Part shown: one piece after another, positions 1 through 9,077 of the stretch
Position numbering within the stretch: the stretch's first letter is position 1
Layout: every line of letters begins with the position of its first letter
From: JBDSEG01 sp039920165
GTDB lineage: Bacteria; Pseudomonadota; Gammaproteobacteria; Burkholderiales; Burkholderiaceae_C
Direction of reading: 5' to 3'
Assembly: GCA_039920165.1 (NCBI GenBank)
Contig: JBDSEG010000203.1
Span: 1-14,267 of the forward strand
DNA: 14,267 nucleotides
Notes under the pieces: generated by a model
Told to the model about the DNA's origin: nothing
The model's input: the letters and a program-made list of their open reading frames with translations, nothing else
Databases searched by the model: none
Made by a program: the position numbers and the translations under genes

Positions 1-307
1 GGGCCTCCACCACGCGTCCGTGATTCGGACAACGTGCGCACGCGTTGACAACCACCGCCGCGCGCGCCCCCACTACGGATCGTGACCTGCAGGTCCGATC
101 CGACCAAAAAGCCGGGCCTCGAGCCCGGTTTTTTTATGCCCGTCGGTTAACTCCGCGGCCCCGCAGAGTCGGCGATTCATCGCCTTCCGGCGCCGGGCGA
201 TGACGCCGCGGCGTCCGGGCGACCCCGGCGCTCGCAGCAGGCGCATAACATCGCGTGCAATCGCGCCGATCGCAGCTTTCTATGCAGCTGCCGAACAAGG
301 ATCTGCT
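1..307. other. Gene-free stretch ahead of the aldo/keto reductase
   Basis: No coding region is supported here. The first ~100 bases are probably the tail or 3' untranslated part of an upstream transcript outside the window, because a strong intrinsic terminator follows at 106-135. From 136 on, the sequence is the leader of the aldo/keto reductase. A frame open from 200 continues into that gene, but its extra 36 codons are arginine- and alanine-rich, resemble no reductase N-terminus, and are preceded by no clear ribosome-binding site. No convincing promoter hexamer pair was found. Confidence 0.6.
106..135 (+). terminator. Rho-independent terminator
   Basis: A run of five A (106-110) is followed by a GC stem, CCGGGC (112-117) pairing with GCCCGG (123-128), a five-base loop, and seven T (129-135). 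The A and T tracts extend the pairing, so it could work in both directions. It most simply ends an upstream rightward gene outside the window and insulates the aldo/keto reductase from it. Confidence 0.88.
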
Positions 308-1303
<996 letters not shown>

Positions 1304-1509
1304 TCTGGCGTGGACGACAGCGCACAAGCGGGCCCATCGAACAAGTGCCGTAGAGCAGCAGCCTCAGGAAGTTGATGTCCGACGCAGGGTGATGGGCGCG
1401 GCCCCCAAGCCGCCCAAGAAAGTACGTTCCAAATTCGGCGGCCCTCCGATTCGCGCTGCGTCCCAGGGTTTGCGCGGTTATCGCTCCCCGATCTCCGCTC
1501 GACACGCAG

Positions 1510-4500
1510 TCAGTTCAGCAACCGGTCGGCCAGCAACCGCGCCACATGCAGCGCTTCGCGGCCCGCGCCATCGGCGATCTGGTGCCGGCAACTGGTGCCG
1601 TCGGCGACGATCAGCGCATCGGGCGCGGCGCGCAGCGCCGGCAGCAGGCTCAGTTCGGCCATCTGCATCGAGACTTCGTGGTGCGCCGAATCGAAGCCGA
1701 AACTGCCCGCCATGCCGCAGCACGAGCTTTCGATCAGCTCGGGCTTCGCCCCCGGAATGAGGCGCAGCACTTCGAGCACCGGGCCCATCGCGTCGAAGGC
1801 TTTCTGATGGCAGTGGCCGTGCACCTTGATCGGCTGCGCGATCGGCGCGAGCTTGAGCGCCAGCCGGCCGGCGCGCGCCTCGCGGGCGAGAAATTCCTCG
1901 AACAGCAGCGCGTGTTGCGCGAGCAGCGCGGCGTCGGCGCCAAAGCCCATCGCCAGCATCTCGTCGCGCATCGTCAGCAGGCACGACGGCTCGAGCCCGA
2001 CGATGGCGATGCCGCGCTGCGCGAACGGCAGCAAGGCGTCGATCAGCTCGCGCGCGCTCGCCTTGGCGGCGTCGACCTGGCCGGCCGCGAGCATGGTGCG
2101 GCCGCAGCAATAGTGGCGCTCGCCCCGGCCCTTGTGAGCCACATGCACCGCATAGCCACCGGCCTGCAGCACACGCACCGCGGCGAGCGCGTTCTCGGTC
2201 TCGAAGCTCGCGTTAAAGGTATCGACGAAAAGCACGACCGGCTTGGCCACGGCAAGCACTTCGTCGCGACTCGCGAGGCCGAGACCGCCCGACACATTCC
2301 AGAAGCTGTCGCTGCGCCATTGCGGGAGCCGCCGTCGCGCGGACAGTCCGAACCAGCGTTCGGTCAGGCGCGCCGCGCCGGGCAGCGTATCGCGCAGGTT
2401 GAAGAGCCACGGCGCGGTCGCGGCGAAGCGCGCCATCCCCGGCAGGCTTGCCATCAGCCGGTTCTTCAACGTGATTCCATGGCGTTGCGCTCGCTGCGCC
2501 TCGTGCTCGATCTTCATGCGCGCCATGTCGACGCCGGTCGGGCAGTCGCGCTTGCAGCCCTTGCAGCCCACGCACAAGTCGAGCGCGTCGCGCACCGCAT
2601 CGCTTGCCAGGCCGCCCTCGCCGGCCGCGCCGAGCTGGCCCGACAGCGCCAGGCGCAAGGTGTTCGCGCGCCCGCGCGTCACATGCTGTTCGTCGCGCGT
2701 GACACGGTAGCTCGGGCACATGGTCCCGGCGTCGAATTTGCGGCAATGGCCGTTGTTGTTGCACATCTCGACCGCTTTCGCGAGGCCGAGCGCCGGGTCA
2801 CCGCCCGTACCGGGCAAGCTGCTGATCTCGGTCGCCGGGTCGGTCTGCACATCCCAGGCTGACCAGTCGAGCGCGGGCCGGATGGCGATCGTCTTGTAGC
2901 CGGGCGCATAGCGGAAAAGGCTAGCATCGTCCATCTTCGGCGGGTCGATGATCTTGCCGGGATTGAACAGGTTCGATGGGTCCAGGTGCTGCTTGATCGC
3001 GCGCAGCGCATCGTCGATGCGCGGCCCGAACTGCCAGCGGATCCACTCGCCGCGGCACAGGCCGTCGCCGTGCTCGCCGCTGTACGCGCCCTTGAATTGG
3101 CGCACCAGCACGCTCGCTTCCTCGGCGATGGCGCGCATCTTCGCGGCGCCGCCTGCGGGTCCACCGGTCCGCATATCGAGGATCGGCCGCACATGCAGTG
3201 TGCCGACCGAAGCATGCGCATACCACGTGCCGCGCGTGCCGTGGCGCGCGAACACTTCCGTGAGTGCATCGGTGTACTCGGCCAAGTGTTCGAGCGGCAC
3301 CGCGCAGTCCTCGATGAAGCTCACGGGCTTGGCGTCTCCCTTGACGCTCATCATGATGTTCAGGCCCGCCTTGCGAACCTCCCACAGATTTTTCTGCGCC
3401 GCCTCCTCGCGCATCTCGACCACGCTGCCGGGCAGGCCGAGGTCGGCCATCAGTTCGGTCAGGCGCGCGAGGCTTGCGAGCTGTTGCGACCGGTCGGCAC
3501 CGCTGAACTCGACCAGCAGGATCGCTTCGGGCGAAGTTGACCGATCCGCGATCAAGGCCGCTTCGATCGTCGGCCGGAAGGCCGGGTTGGCGCGCGCCAG
3601 TTCGATCATCGTCCGGTCGACCAGCTCGACCGCGCTCGGCCCGAGCTTGACGATGTGCCGGGCTGAATCCATCGCCGTATGAAAGCTCGCGAAATTGACG
3701 ACGCCCAGCGCCTTCGCGCCAGGCACCGGCGCGAGCTCGAGCGTGAGGCTGCGCGTGAAGGCGAGCGTGCCCTCGGCGCCGACCAGCAGGTGCGCAAGGT
3801 TGACGCTGGCATCATCGGTATACGGCCGCTCGCTTTGCGGATGGAAGATATCGAGGTTGTAGCCGGCCACCCGCCGCAGCACCTTGGGCCAGCGCGCTTC
3901 GATCTCTTTGCTATTTTGCAGCGCCAGATCGCGAACGAAATCGGCGATGGCGCGTTCCTTCGCGCCGAGGCTCGCCACGGGACCGAACGACACGTCGCTG
4001 TCGTCGGCCAGCCAGGCTTTGATGCCGGCGACGTTGTGCACCATGTTGCCGTAGGCGATGCTGCGCGAGCCGCACGAGTTGTTGCCGGCCATGCCGCCGA
4101 GCGTGGCCTGCGCGCTGGTCGAGACATCGACCGGAAACCACAGGCCGTGCGGCTTCAAAAACGCGTTCAGGTGATCGAGGACGATGCCCGGTTCGACCTC
4201 GACGGTCATCGCCTCCTTGTCGAACGCGAGCACCTTGCGCAAGTGCTTGCTGCAGTCGACCACGAGCGCTGCGCCGGTCGTCTGTCCGCACTGCGACGTG
4301 CCGGCGCCGCGCGCGAGGATGGGCACCTTCAGTTCGCGCGCGATCTGCAGCGCGGTCGAGACCTCGTCGGCAGTGGTCGGGACGAAGACGCCGACCGGCA
4401 TGATCTGGTAGATCGACGCATCGGTCGCATAGCGTCCGCGCGCGGCCGTGTCGAACATGACCTCGCCGCGCGTCGCGTCTTGCAGGCGATGCCGCAGCAG

Positions 4501-4518
4501 CTCGCTCGTATCGTTCAT
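1510..4518 (-). CDS. FAD-binding and Fe-S 2-hydroxyacid dehydrogenase (GlcD-GlcF fusion type, YdiJ-like)
   Basis: A 1002-residue fusion of a flavin dehydrogenase and an Fe-S/CCG electron-transfer module. The FAD_binding_4 (PCMH) domain covers about residues 40-215, with ARGAGTSQCGQT (69-80) and GGMAGNNSCGSRS (141-153). The FAD-oxidase C-terminal domain follows, with SVGTLHVRP (437-445) and GEHGDGLCRGEW (481-492). Cysteine sites are C586/C592/C601 and C649-C652-C655-C659-Pro, a typical [4Fe-4S] set. The cysteine-rich CCG region has YCCG (803-806), HCHQKA (902-907) and SCCGMAGSFG. Such fusions oxidise D-lactate, D-2-hydroxyglutarate, glycolate or similar acids and pass electrons to the respiratory chain. 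E. coli YdiJ is about the same length (family knowledge), but the exact substrate is not determined here. The ATG at 4518 puts the N-terminus at the family position. No good Shine-Dalgarno precedes it, so the start is less certain. It is divergent from the aminotransferase gene. Confidence 0.9.
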   Translation of the reverse strand: MNDTSELLRHRLQDATRGEVMFDTAARGRYATDASIYQIMPVGVFVPTTADEVSTALQIARELKVPILARGAGTSQCGQTTGAALVVDCSKHLRKVLAFDKEAMTVEVEPGIVLDHLNAFLKPHGLWFPVDVSTSAQATLGGMAGNNSCGSRSIAYGNMVHNVAGIKAWLADDSDVSFGPVASLGAKERAIADFVRDLALQNSKEIEARWPKVLRRVAGYNLDIFHPQSERPYTDDASVNLAHLLVGAEGTLAFTRSLTLELAPVPGAKALGVVNFASFHTAMDSARHIVKLGPSAVELVDRTMIELARANPAFRPTIEAALIADRSTSPEAILLVEFSGADRSQQLASLARLTELMADLGLPGSVVEMREEAAQKNLWEVRKAGLNIMMSVKGDAKPVSFIEDCAVPLEHLAEYTDALTEVFARHGTRGTWYAHASVGTLHVRPILDMRTGGPAGGAAKMRAIAEEASVLVRQFKGAYSGEHGDGLCRGEWIRWQFGPRIDDALRAIKQHLDPSNLFNPGKIIDPPKMDDASLFRYAPGYKTIAIRPALDWSAWDVQTDPATEISSLPGTGGDPALGLAKAVEMCNNNGHCRKFDAGTMCPSYRVTRDEQHVTRGRANTLRLALSGQLGAAGEGGLASDAVRDALDLCVGCKGCKRDCPTGVDMARMKIEHEAQRAQRHGITLKNRLMASLPGMARFAATAPWLFNLRDTLPGAARLTERWFGLSARRRLPQWRSDSFWNVSGGLGLASRDEVLAVAKPVVLFVDTFNASFETENALAAVRVLQAGGYAVHVAHKGRGERHYCCGRTMLAAGQVDAAKASARELIDALLPFAQRGIAIVGLEPSCLLTMRDEMLAMGFGADAALLAQHALLFEEFLAREARAGRLALKLAPIAQPIKVHGHCHQKAFDAMGPVLEVLRLIPGAKPELIESSCCGMAGSFGFDSAHHEVSMQMAELSLLPALRAAPDALIVADGTSCRHQIADGAGREALHVARLLADRLLN

Positions 4519-4592
4519 GCGCGGCTGCCGCGGTGCAGTTCGAGCGGGGCGGCGCGCATCAACTCGCACACCCTGGGTTGCGCAGCACCGCG

Positions 4593-4620
4593 TTGACGAG
4601 GACATCCATTCATGTATGCA
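4593..4620 (+). promoter_or_regulatory. Candidate sigma-70 promoter for the aminotransferase operon
   Basis: In the 137-base divergent gap, TTGACG (4593-4598, five of six to the -35 consensus) lies 16 bases before TATGCA (4615-4620, three of six to the -10 consensus). This would give a leader of roughly 30 bases before the ATG at 4656. The octamer CGGTGCAG occurs twice in the same gap (4531-4538 and 4626-4633) and could be part of a regulator site. This is pattern matching only. Confidence 0.33.
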
Positions 4621-4641
4621 AAACTCGGTGCAGCTTCCACG

Positions 4642-4650
4642 TTCGAAGGA
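4642..4650 (+). promoter_or_regulatory. Ribosome-binding site of the aminotransferase
   Basis: TTCGAAGGA contains the Shine-Dalgarno core AAGGA and ends five bases before the ATG at 4656. It rejects the upstream in-frame start at 4533, which would add 41 residues without family resemblance. The same nine bases, with the same spacing, precede the next gene of the operon. Confidence 0.8.
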
Positions 4651-4655
4651 TACCC

Positions 4656-5897
4656 ATGATCGCCCTCGACCAGCATCCCAGCGGCCGGCACTTCCTGCAG
4701 ATTCCCGGCCCGAGTCCGGTGCCCGACCGCATCCTGCGCGCCATCAGTCTGCCGACCATCGACCACCGCGGGCCCGAGTTCGCGGTGCTGGGCAAGAAGG
4801 TCATCGACGGTTTGCAGCGCATCTTCCAGACCCGCTCGCCGGTCGTGATCTATCCGGCATCCGGCACCGGTGCGTGGGAGGCGGCGCTCGTCAACGTCAC
4901 GAGCCCGGGCGATGCGGTGCTGATGTTCGAGACCGGCCATTTCGCGAGCCTGTGGCACAGGCTCGCGCTGCGCCTGCAGCTTGCACCCGAGTTCATCGGC
5001 CTGCCCGGCCTGTGCGCCACCACCGGGCTGCCTCTCGCGTGGCGCCACGGCGTGCGCGCCGACCTGATCGAGCAGCGCCTGCGCGCCGATACCGGCCATT
5101 CCATCAAGGCCGTGTGCGTCGTCCACAACGAGACCTCGACCGGCGTCACCTCCGATATCAAAGCGGTGCGCCGCGCGATCGACGCCGCAGGTCACCCTGC
5201 GCTGCTGCTGGTCGACACCATCTCGGGCCTCGCGAGTGCGGAGTACCGGCACGACGAATGGGGTGTCGACGTGACCATCAGCGGCTCGCAAAAAGGCCTG
5301 ATGCTGCCACCCGGGATCAGCTTCAACGCCATCTCCGACAAGGCATTGGCGGCGAGCAAGACCGTGCGTTCGGCGCGCGCCTACTGGGCCTGGGACGAGA
5401 TCGTCGAGATGAACCGCGGCGGCTATTGGCCGTATACGCCGAATACCAATCTGCTGTATGGCCTGAGCGAGGCCTGCGACATGCTGCTCGAGCAGGGCTT
5501 GCCCAGCGTCTTCGCGCGCCACAAGCGCTGGAGCGAAGGCGTGCGCGCAGGGGTCAAGGCCTGGGGCCTGCCGACGCAGTGCGCCGAGCCCGCCCTGCAC
5601 TCGCCGGTGCTGACCGGCGTTGTGACGCCGCATGGCTTCGATGCGGATCAACTGCGAAAGCTGATCCACGACCGCTTCGACCTTTCGCTCGGCACCGGCC
5701 TGGGCAAGGTGAAAGGCCGCATGTTCCGCATCGGGCATCTGGGCGACTGCAACGACTTGACGCTCATGGCAGCGCTGTCCGGCGTCGAGATGGGGCTCAA
5801 ACTCTCCGGCGTGGCGCTGGCCGGCAGCGGCGTTGCGGCCGCGATGGAATTTTTTGCCTCGCACCCGCAATCGGCTGCCCTCGCAGCGGCGGCCTGA
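4656..5897 (+). CDS. Serine-glyoxylate/alanine-glyoxylate-type aminotransferase (class V, PLP)
   Basis: A 413-residue class V fold-type I PLP aminotransferase. It begins in the family manner with FLQIPGPSPVPDRIL and HRGPEF. ASGTGAWEAAL (68-78) binds the cofactor phosphate side. HNETSTG (157-163), Asp187 in LLVDTISG, and the Schiff-base Lys213 in SGSQKGLMLPPG follow. Arg358 in MFRIGHLGD is expected to bind the substrate carboxylate. The SQKGLMLPPG block and the length match serine-glyoxylate aminotransferases, which form glycine and hydroxypyruvate from serine and glyoxylate; alanine or another amino donor is possible. It is cytoplasmic. The start is fixed by the AAGGA five bases upstream. A Bug receptor follows after 50 bases, probably in the same transcript, and the divergent neighbour oxidises 2-hydroxyacids, so a role in glyoxylate or 2-oxoacid disposal is inferred. 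Confidence 0.9.
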   Translation: MIALDQHPSGRHFLQIPGPSPVPDRILRAISLPTIDHRGPEFAVLGKKVIDGLQRIFQTRSPVVIYPASGTGAWEAALVNVTSPGDAVLMFETGHFASLWHRLALRLQLAPEFIGLPGLCATTGLPLAWRHGVRADLIEQRLRADTGHSIKAVCVVHNETSTGVTSDIKAVRRAIDAAGHPALLLVDTISGLASAEYRHDEWGVDVTISGSQKGLMLPPGISFNAISDKALAASKTVRSARAYWAWDEIVEMNRGGYWPYTPNTNLLYGLSEACDMLLEQGLPSVFARHKRWSEGVRAGVKAWGLPTQCAEPALHSPVLTGVVTPHGFDADQLRKLIHDRFDLSLGTGLGKVKGRMFRIGHLGDCNDLTLMAALSGVEMGLKLSGVALAGSGVAAAMEFFASHPQSAALAAAA

Positions 5898-5933
5898 GCC
5901 GCACGCGACGCGCCTGTCTTGTCCCTGGATATC

Positions 5934-5942
5934 TTCGAAGGA
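5934..5942 (+). promoter_or_regulatory. Ribosome-binding site of the first Bug receptor
   Basis: TTCGAAGGA lies five bases before the ATG at 5948 and is an exact copy of the nine bases ahead of the preceding gene. It supports the chosen start, which also opens a good signal peptide. Confidence 0.8.
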
Positions 5943-5947
5943 ACCCC

Positions 5948-6925
5948 ATGCAACGACGCACCATCCTGAAGTCCCTCGCCGGCGCCGCCGCCGCGCTCGG
6001 CGCGCCGAGCCTTTCTGCGCAGACCTGGCCCACCGCGCCGGTGCGCATCGTGGTCGGCTTCCCGCCCGGCGGCGGCACCGATGCGCTGGCGCGCGTCGTC
6101 GGCGCGAAGCTGTCGCAGATGTGGGGCCAGCAGGTCATCGTCGAGACCAAGGCCGGCGTCGCTGGCGTGCTCGCGGCCGACTATGTGGCGCAGCAACCCG
6201 GCGACGGCAGCACGCTCTTGATGGCGCACATCAACAGCCACGCGCTCGCGCCCGCCCTGCAACCCAAGCTCAACTACAACGCCGAGCGCGATTTCACGCC
6301 GATCGTGCTGGTCGGCGTGACGCCCAACCTGCTGATCGCCAACCCGGCGCAGCCGGCGCTGACGCTGAAGGACATCATTGCGCTGTGCAAGGCCAAGCCC
6401 GGACAAATCAGCTTCGGCTCGGCCGGTGCCGGTTCGGCCCAGCATCTGGCGCTCGAGATGTTCAAGCTGCAGGCCAAGGTCGATGCGCTGCACAGTCCGT
6501 ACAAGGGCAGCGGCCCGCTGCTCACTGACCTGATCGGCGGCCAGATCCAGTACAGCTTCGAGACCATGACCGCGGCGACGCCACACGTCAAAAGCGGCAA
6601 GGTCATCGCCGTCGCTCAGACCCGCGCCAAGCGCGCCAAGGGCCATCCCGGCGTGCCGACCATGGTCGAGCTTGGCTTTCCGGATTTCGAGGCGACCACC
6701 TGGTACGGCCTGGCAGCACCGGCCAAGCTGCCGCCCGCGATCGCGAAGAAGATCAACGAAGACGTGAACAAGGTGCTCGCCATGCCCGACGTTCAGGATC
6801 GCATGGACACGTATGGCGCCGAAGACGGCGGGGGCTCGGTCGAAAAGTTCACCCAGTTCATCCGCTCCGAGACCGAGAAGTGGGCCAGGGTGGTGAAGGA
6901 AGGCAATATCAGGGTCGATTCCTGA
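5948..6925 (+). CDS. Bug/TctC-family periplasmic solute receptor (first copy)
   Basis: A 325-residue tripartite tricarboxylate transporter-type receptor, a two-lobed periplasmic protein that binds small carboxylates or related solutes. The N-terminus is an export signal: MQRRTILKSLAG, with a twin-arginine-like RRTILK, then an alanine-rich core and likely cleavage after Ala24 (LSA/QTWP). The mature part has the family blocks VRIVVGFPPGGGTDALAR (32-49), FGSAGAGSAQHLALEMFK (156-173), SPYKGSGPLLTDLIGGQI (183-200) and PGVPTMVELGFPDFE. The length is normal. No TctA or TctB gene lies nearby, as is common for Burkholderiales receptors, so the membrane partner or sensor is elsewhere or absent. It follows the aminotransferase by 50 bases with the same ribosome-binding leader, so it is probably co-transcribed and may capture that pathway's substrate. 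The ligand is unknown. Confidence 0.93.
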   Translation: MQRRTILKSLAGAAAALGAPSLSAQTWPTAPVRIVVGFPPGGGTDALARVVGAKLSQMWGQQVIVETKAGVAGVLAADYVAQQPGDGSTLLMAHINSHALAPALQPKLNYNAERDFTPIVLVGVTPNLLIANPAQPALTLKDIIALCKAKPGQISFGSAGAGSAQHLALEMFKLQAKVDALHSPYKGSGPLLTDLIGGQIQYSFETMTAATPHVKSGKVIAVAQTRAKRAKGHPGVPTMVELGFPDFEATTWYGLAAPAKLPPAIAKKINEDVNKVLAMPDVQDRMDTYGAEDGGGSVEKFTQFIRSETEKWARVVKEGNIRVDS

Positions 6926-7327
6926 AGTCGATTGCCGGCGGCGCAAATTTCGAGGCTGTTGGCGGGCGGAATACGGAACCAGGGAGCCCATCGGCGTAAG
7001 GTTTGCGCTAGCTTCGCGGGCGACGAAGTGTTCCCCCAATCGTCCGCAATCCTGCCGGCATCGCCACGATCCCGCCCCGGCTGCTCGATATCTCACACCT
7101 GGCGCCTTGTGCGCACCGCGGTGCGGCGAACGACGCGCGCGCAGGCGGTTTCCGGGAAAGTTTCGGGCGCATCGCCGGCCGCCGAACGCGGCGCCGAGGT
7201 ATCGACGCTCCGGCCGCGTTGTTCATGCCGATCGCGCCGGAGTTCTACCGGCGCCGGTCGCAACGCCGCACCTCCAAACCTGCCCGCCGGATGCGGCGGC
7301 GAGGGGCAGTTGCACGCTGAACTGAGT
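6926..7327. other. 402-base gap between convergent genes, no gene supported
   Basis: Open frames exist on both strands but none has family motifs, a good ribosome-binding site or plausible amino-acid composition. I see no clear hairpin followed by T residues, although two convergent transcripts end here. The only notable local structure is a perfect 12-base palindrome, GCACCGCGGTGC, at 7113-7124. Base composition is similar to the neighbours. Confidence 0.6.
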
Positions 7328-8968
7328 TTACGAACCCGCATCCGCTGCAGGATCGACGCGTGCGACCAGCCGCTCGCGAAGCTCGCGTTTCAGAATCTTG
7401 CCGACAGGGCTGAGCGGAAATTCGCTCACGATCTCGAGCCGCTCGGGCAGCTTGAACGAAGCGATGTCCTGCGCGCGCAGGTAGGCCATCAGCTCGTCGA
7501 ACGCCAGCGTCTGCCCGGGCCGTGGCACCACGAAGGCGCAGGCCTTCTCGCCGAATACCCGGTCCGGCATGGCGACCAGCGTGACCGCCTGCACCTTGGG
7601 GTGGCCGAAGATCAGGTTCTCGACTTCCTCGCAGCTGATCTTCTCGCCGCCGCGATTGATGAGGTCCTTCTTGCGCCCTTCGGCGTGGACATGCCGGCCG
7701 TGCTTGCGGACGATGTCGCCCATTCGGTACCAGCCGTCGGGGGTGAACGCCTCGGCATTTTTTTCGGGCGCGTCGTAGTAGCCGCGGATCGTGTACGGCC
7801 CGCGCGTCAGCAACTCGCCGGGCTCGCCGTCGGGTACTTCGCGGCCGTCGTCGTCGACCACCTTGATTTCGTCGGCCTCGCACACCGGCGCGCCCGAGCT
7901 GTGCAGCAGGAGCCGGTCCGGGTCGCCGAGCCGGGTCATGTTGATCAGGCCCTCGGCAGTGCCGTAGATCTCCTGCGGCACGCAGCGAAAGCGTTCGCGC
8001 AGGCGTTGCCGCAGCTCGGGCGCCAAGCGAGCGCCGCCGTTCTGGATCACCTTCAGGCTGCCGATATCGCGCCCCGTCTCGGCCGACGCGGCGAGCCAGT
8101 TGACGACGAGCGGCACCACCGCCGCGATCACGCTGACCCGTTCGCGCTCGACGAGATCGAACACGCTTGGCGCATCGGCCGCTGGCGCCAACACCAGCGT
8201 TCCGGCATGCACGAAGGTGCCGAGCAGGCCCGGCGAGGCGAGGTTGTAGTTGTGGCCGAGCGGCAGGATCGCCATGAAGACGGTCGAACCGTCGAAGCCG
8301 GCCGCGGCGGCGCACAGCCGGGCATTGAGCACATAGTCCTGATGGGTGCGAGGGATCAGCTTGGACATCGAGGTCGTTCCGCCCGACAGCAGCATGGTCG
8401 AGACCTCGCCCGGGTCGATGGTCGGCCAGCGCGCCGGCGCAGCGAGGTCGCCCGCCATCAGTTCGGCATAGGCGTGCTGGCCATCCTGCGCGTGTCCGAG
8501 CACGATCACGTGGCGCAGCGTCGGCGCCTGCGCACGCAGTGCCTGCGCCATCGGTCGGTAGTCGAAGCTGCCGACGCGGTCGGCGACGATATACGCCGTC
8601 GCGCCCGAGGCGTTGAGGAAATGCCGCACTTCGGCCTGGCGGTGCGCACGCAGCGCCATCACGGCAATCGCGCCGATGCGTGCGAGCGCGAAATACACGA
8701 GCACGAATTCCGCCACGTTGGGCAGCTGCACGACGACCCGGTCGAGTGGCGCAATGCCGAGCCCGAGCAGGCGCGCGGCGAGGCGGTTTACCTGCCGCTC
8801 CAGTTCGGCGTACGAAAACCGGCGCTCGCCATCGACGATGGCTGTGTGATCGGGCCGGCGCCGCGCGGCGCGCGCCAGCACCTCGAAGACGGTCAAGCCA
8901 TCCCACCATCCAGCGGCGCGGTATCGGTCGGCGAGCGCCGCCGGCCAGGGCACGGTTCCTTCGAGCAT
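7328..8968 (-). CDS. Aryl-acid adenylating ligase (2,3-dihydroxybenzoate/salicylate-AMP ligase, EntE/DhbE-like)
   Basis: A 546-residue ANL-superfamily enzyme that activates an aromatic acid with ATP. It resembles EntE along its whole length. Core motifs are SGGTTSMSKLIPRTH (195-209, ATP loop), YGTAEG (335-340), MGD with Asp418, GRKKDLINRGGEKIS (431-445) and the C-terminal catalytic Lys524 in SPVGKILKREL. HNYNLASPG (239-247) is the aryl-acid pocket block of DhbE/EntE; its Asn is known to read the 2-hydroxyl. Ser at the DhbE S240 position is, from memory, typical of dihydroxybenzoate enzymes, where salicylate enzymes have Cys. No NRPS or isochorismatase gene is nearby, so it may instead form an aryl-CoA for catabolism of salicylate, anthranilate or a similar ortho-substituted benzoate. 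The start at 8968 is preferred over 8983 because GGGAG lies six bases upstream and the N-terminus then aligns with EntE. It is divergent from an MFS permease. Confidence 0.88.
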   Translation of the reverse strand: MLEGTVPWPAALADRYRAAGWWDGLTVFEVLARAARRRPDHTAIVDGERRFSYAELERQVNRLAARLLGLGIAPLDRVVVQLPNVAEFVLVYFALARIGAIAVMALRAHRQAEVRHFLNASGATAYIVADRVGSFDYRPMAQALRAQAPTLRHVIVLGHAQDGQHAYAELMAGDLAAPARWPTIDPGEVSTMLLSGGTTSMSKLIPRTHQDYVLNARLCAAAAGFDGSTVFMAILPLGHNYNLASPGLLGTFVHAGTLVLAPAADAPSVFDLVERERVSVIAAVVPLVVNWLAASAETGRDIGSLKVIQNGGARLAPELRQRLRERFRCVPQEIYGTAEGLINMTRLGDPDRLLLHSSGAPVCEADEIKVVDDDGREVPDGEPGELLTRGPYTIRGYYDAPEKNAEAFTPDGWYRMGDIVRKHGRHVHAEGRKKDLINRGGEKISCEEVENLIFGHPKVQAVTLVAMPDRVFGEKACAFVVPRPGQTLAFDELMAYLRAQDIASFKLPERLEIVSEFPLSPVGKILKRELRERLVARVDPAADAGS

Positions 8969-8974
8969 CTGCCA

Positions 8975-8979
8975 CTCCC
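8975..8979 (-). promoter_or_regulatory. Ribosome-binding site that decides the ligase start
   Basis: Read on the minus strand, GGGAG stands six bases before the ATG at 8968. The other in-frame ATG, at 8983, has no purine-rich site before it. With the 8968 start the first Trp-Pro falls at residues 8-9, the same place as in EntE. Confidence 0.72.
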
Positions 8980-9077
8980 GCATGGGTCGGCGCAAATCTT
9001 CGCACGCGCGACCCGACGTTCCGCTCCCCGGGACCCGAGGTTGACAGCGCCGGCCCGCGCTGCGAGGCTCGCGGCCC

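Noticed and set aside
1..12. Sequence ending CCACCA, resembling a tRNA or tmRNA 3' end
   Set aside because: The T arm would lie outside the window, and the remaining acceptor bases match no tRNA I can name.
1304..1509. Gap between the convergent reductase and dehydrogenase genes
   Set aside because: Searched for a terminator or small gene. Only GC-rich sequence with weak pairing (around 1394-1420) and no T tract was seen.
4448..6925. Apparent 825-residue fusion ending in the Bug receptor
   Set aside because: The in-frame extension upstream of 5948 overlaps the aminotransferase in another frame. The receptor has its own ribosome-binding site and signal peptide at 5948.
5648..7096. Open frame of 482 codons on the minus strand
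   Set aside because: It is antisense to the first Bug receptor and the end of the aminotransferase, with low-complexity Arg/Gly-rich composition and no motif.
7113..7124. Perfect palindrome GCACCGCGGTGC
   Set aside because: It lies in a gap between convergent genes with no T tract and no promoter nearby. A 12-base GC palindrome is not rare in such DNA.
9041..9046. Perfect TTGACA upstream of the MFS gene
   Set aside because: At 17 bases downstream there is only GAGGCT, two of six to a -10 element, and the start codon would be too close. Another TTGACA at 45-50 likewise lacks a -10.
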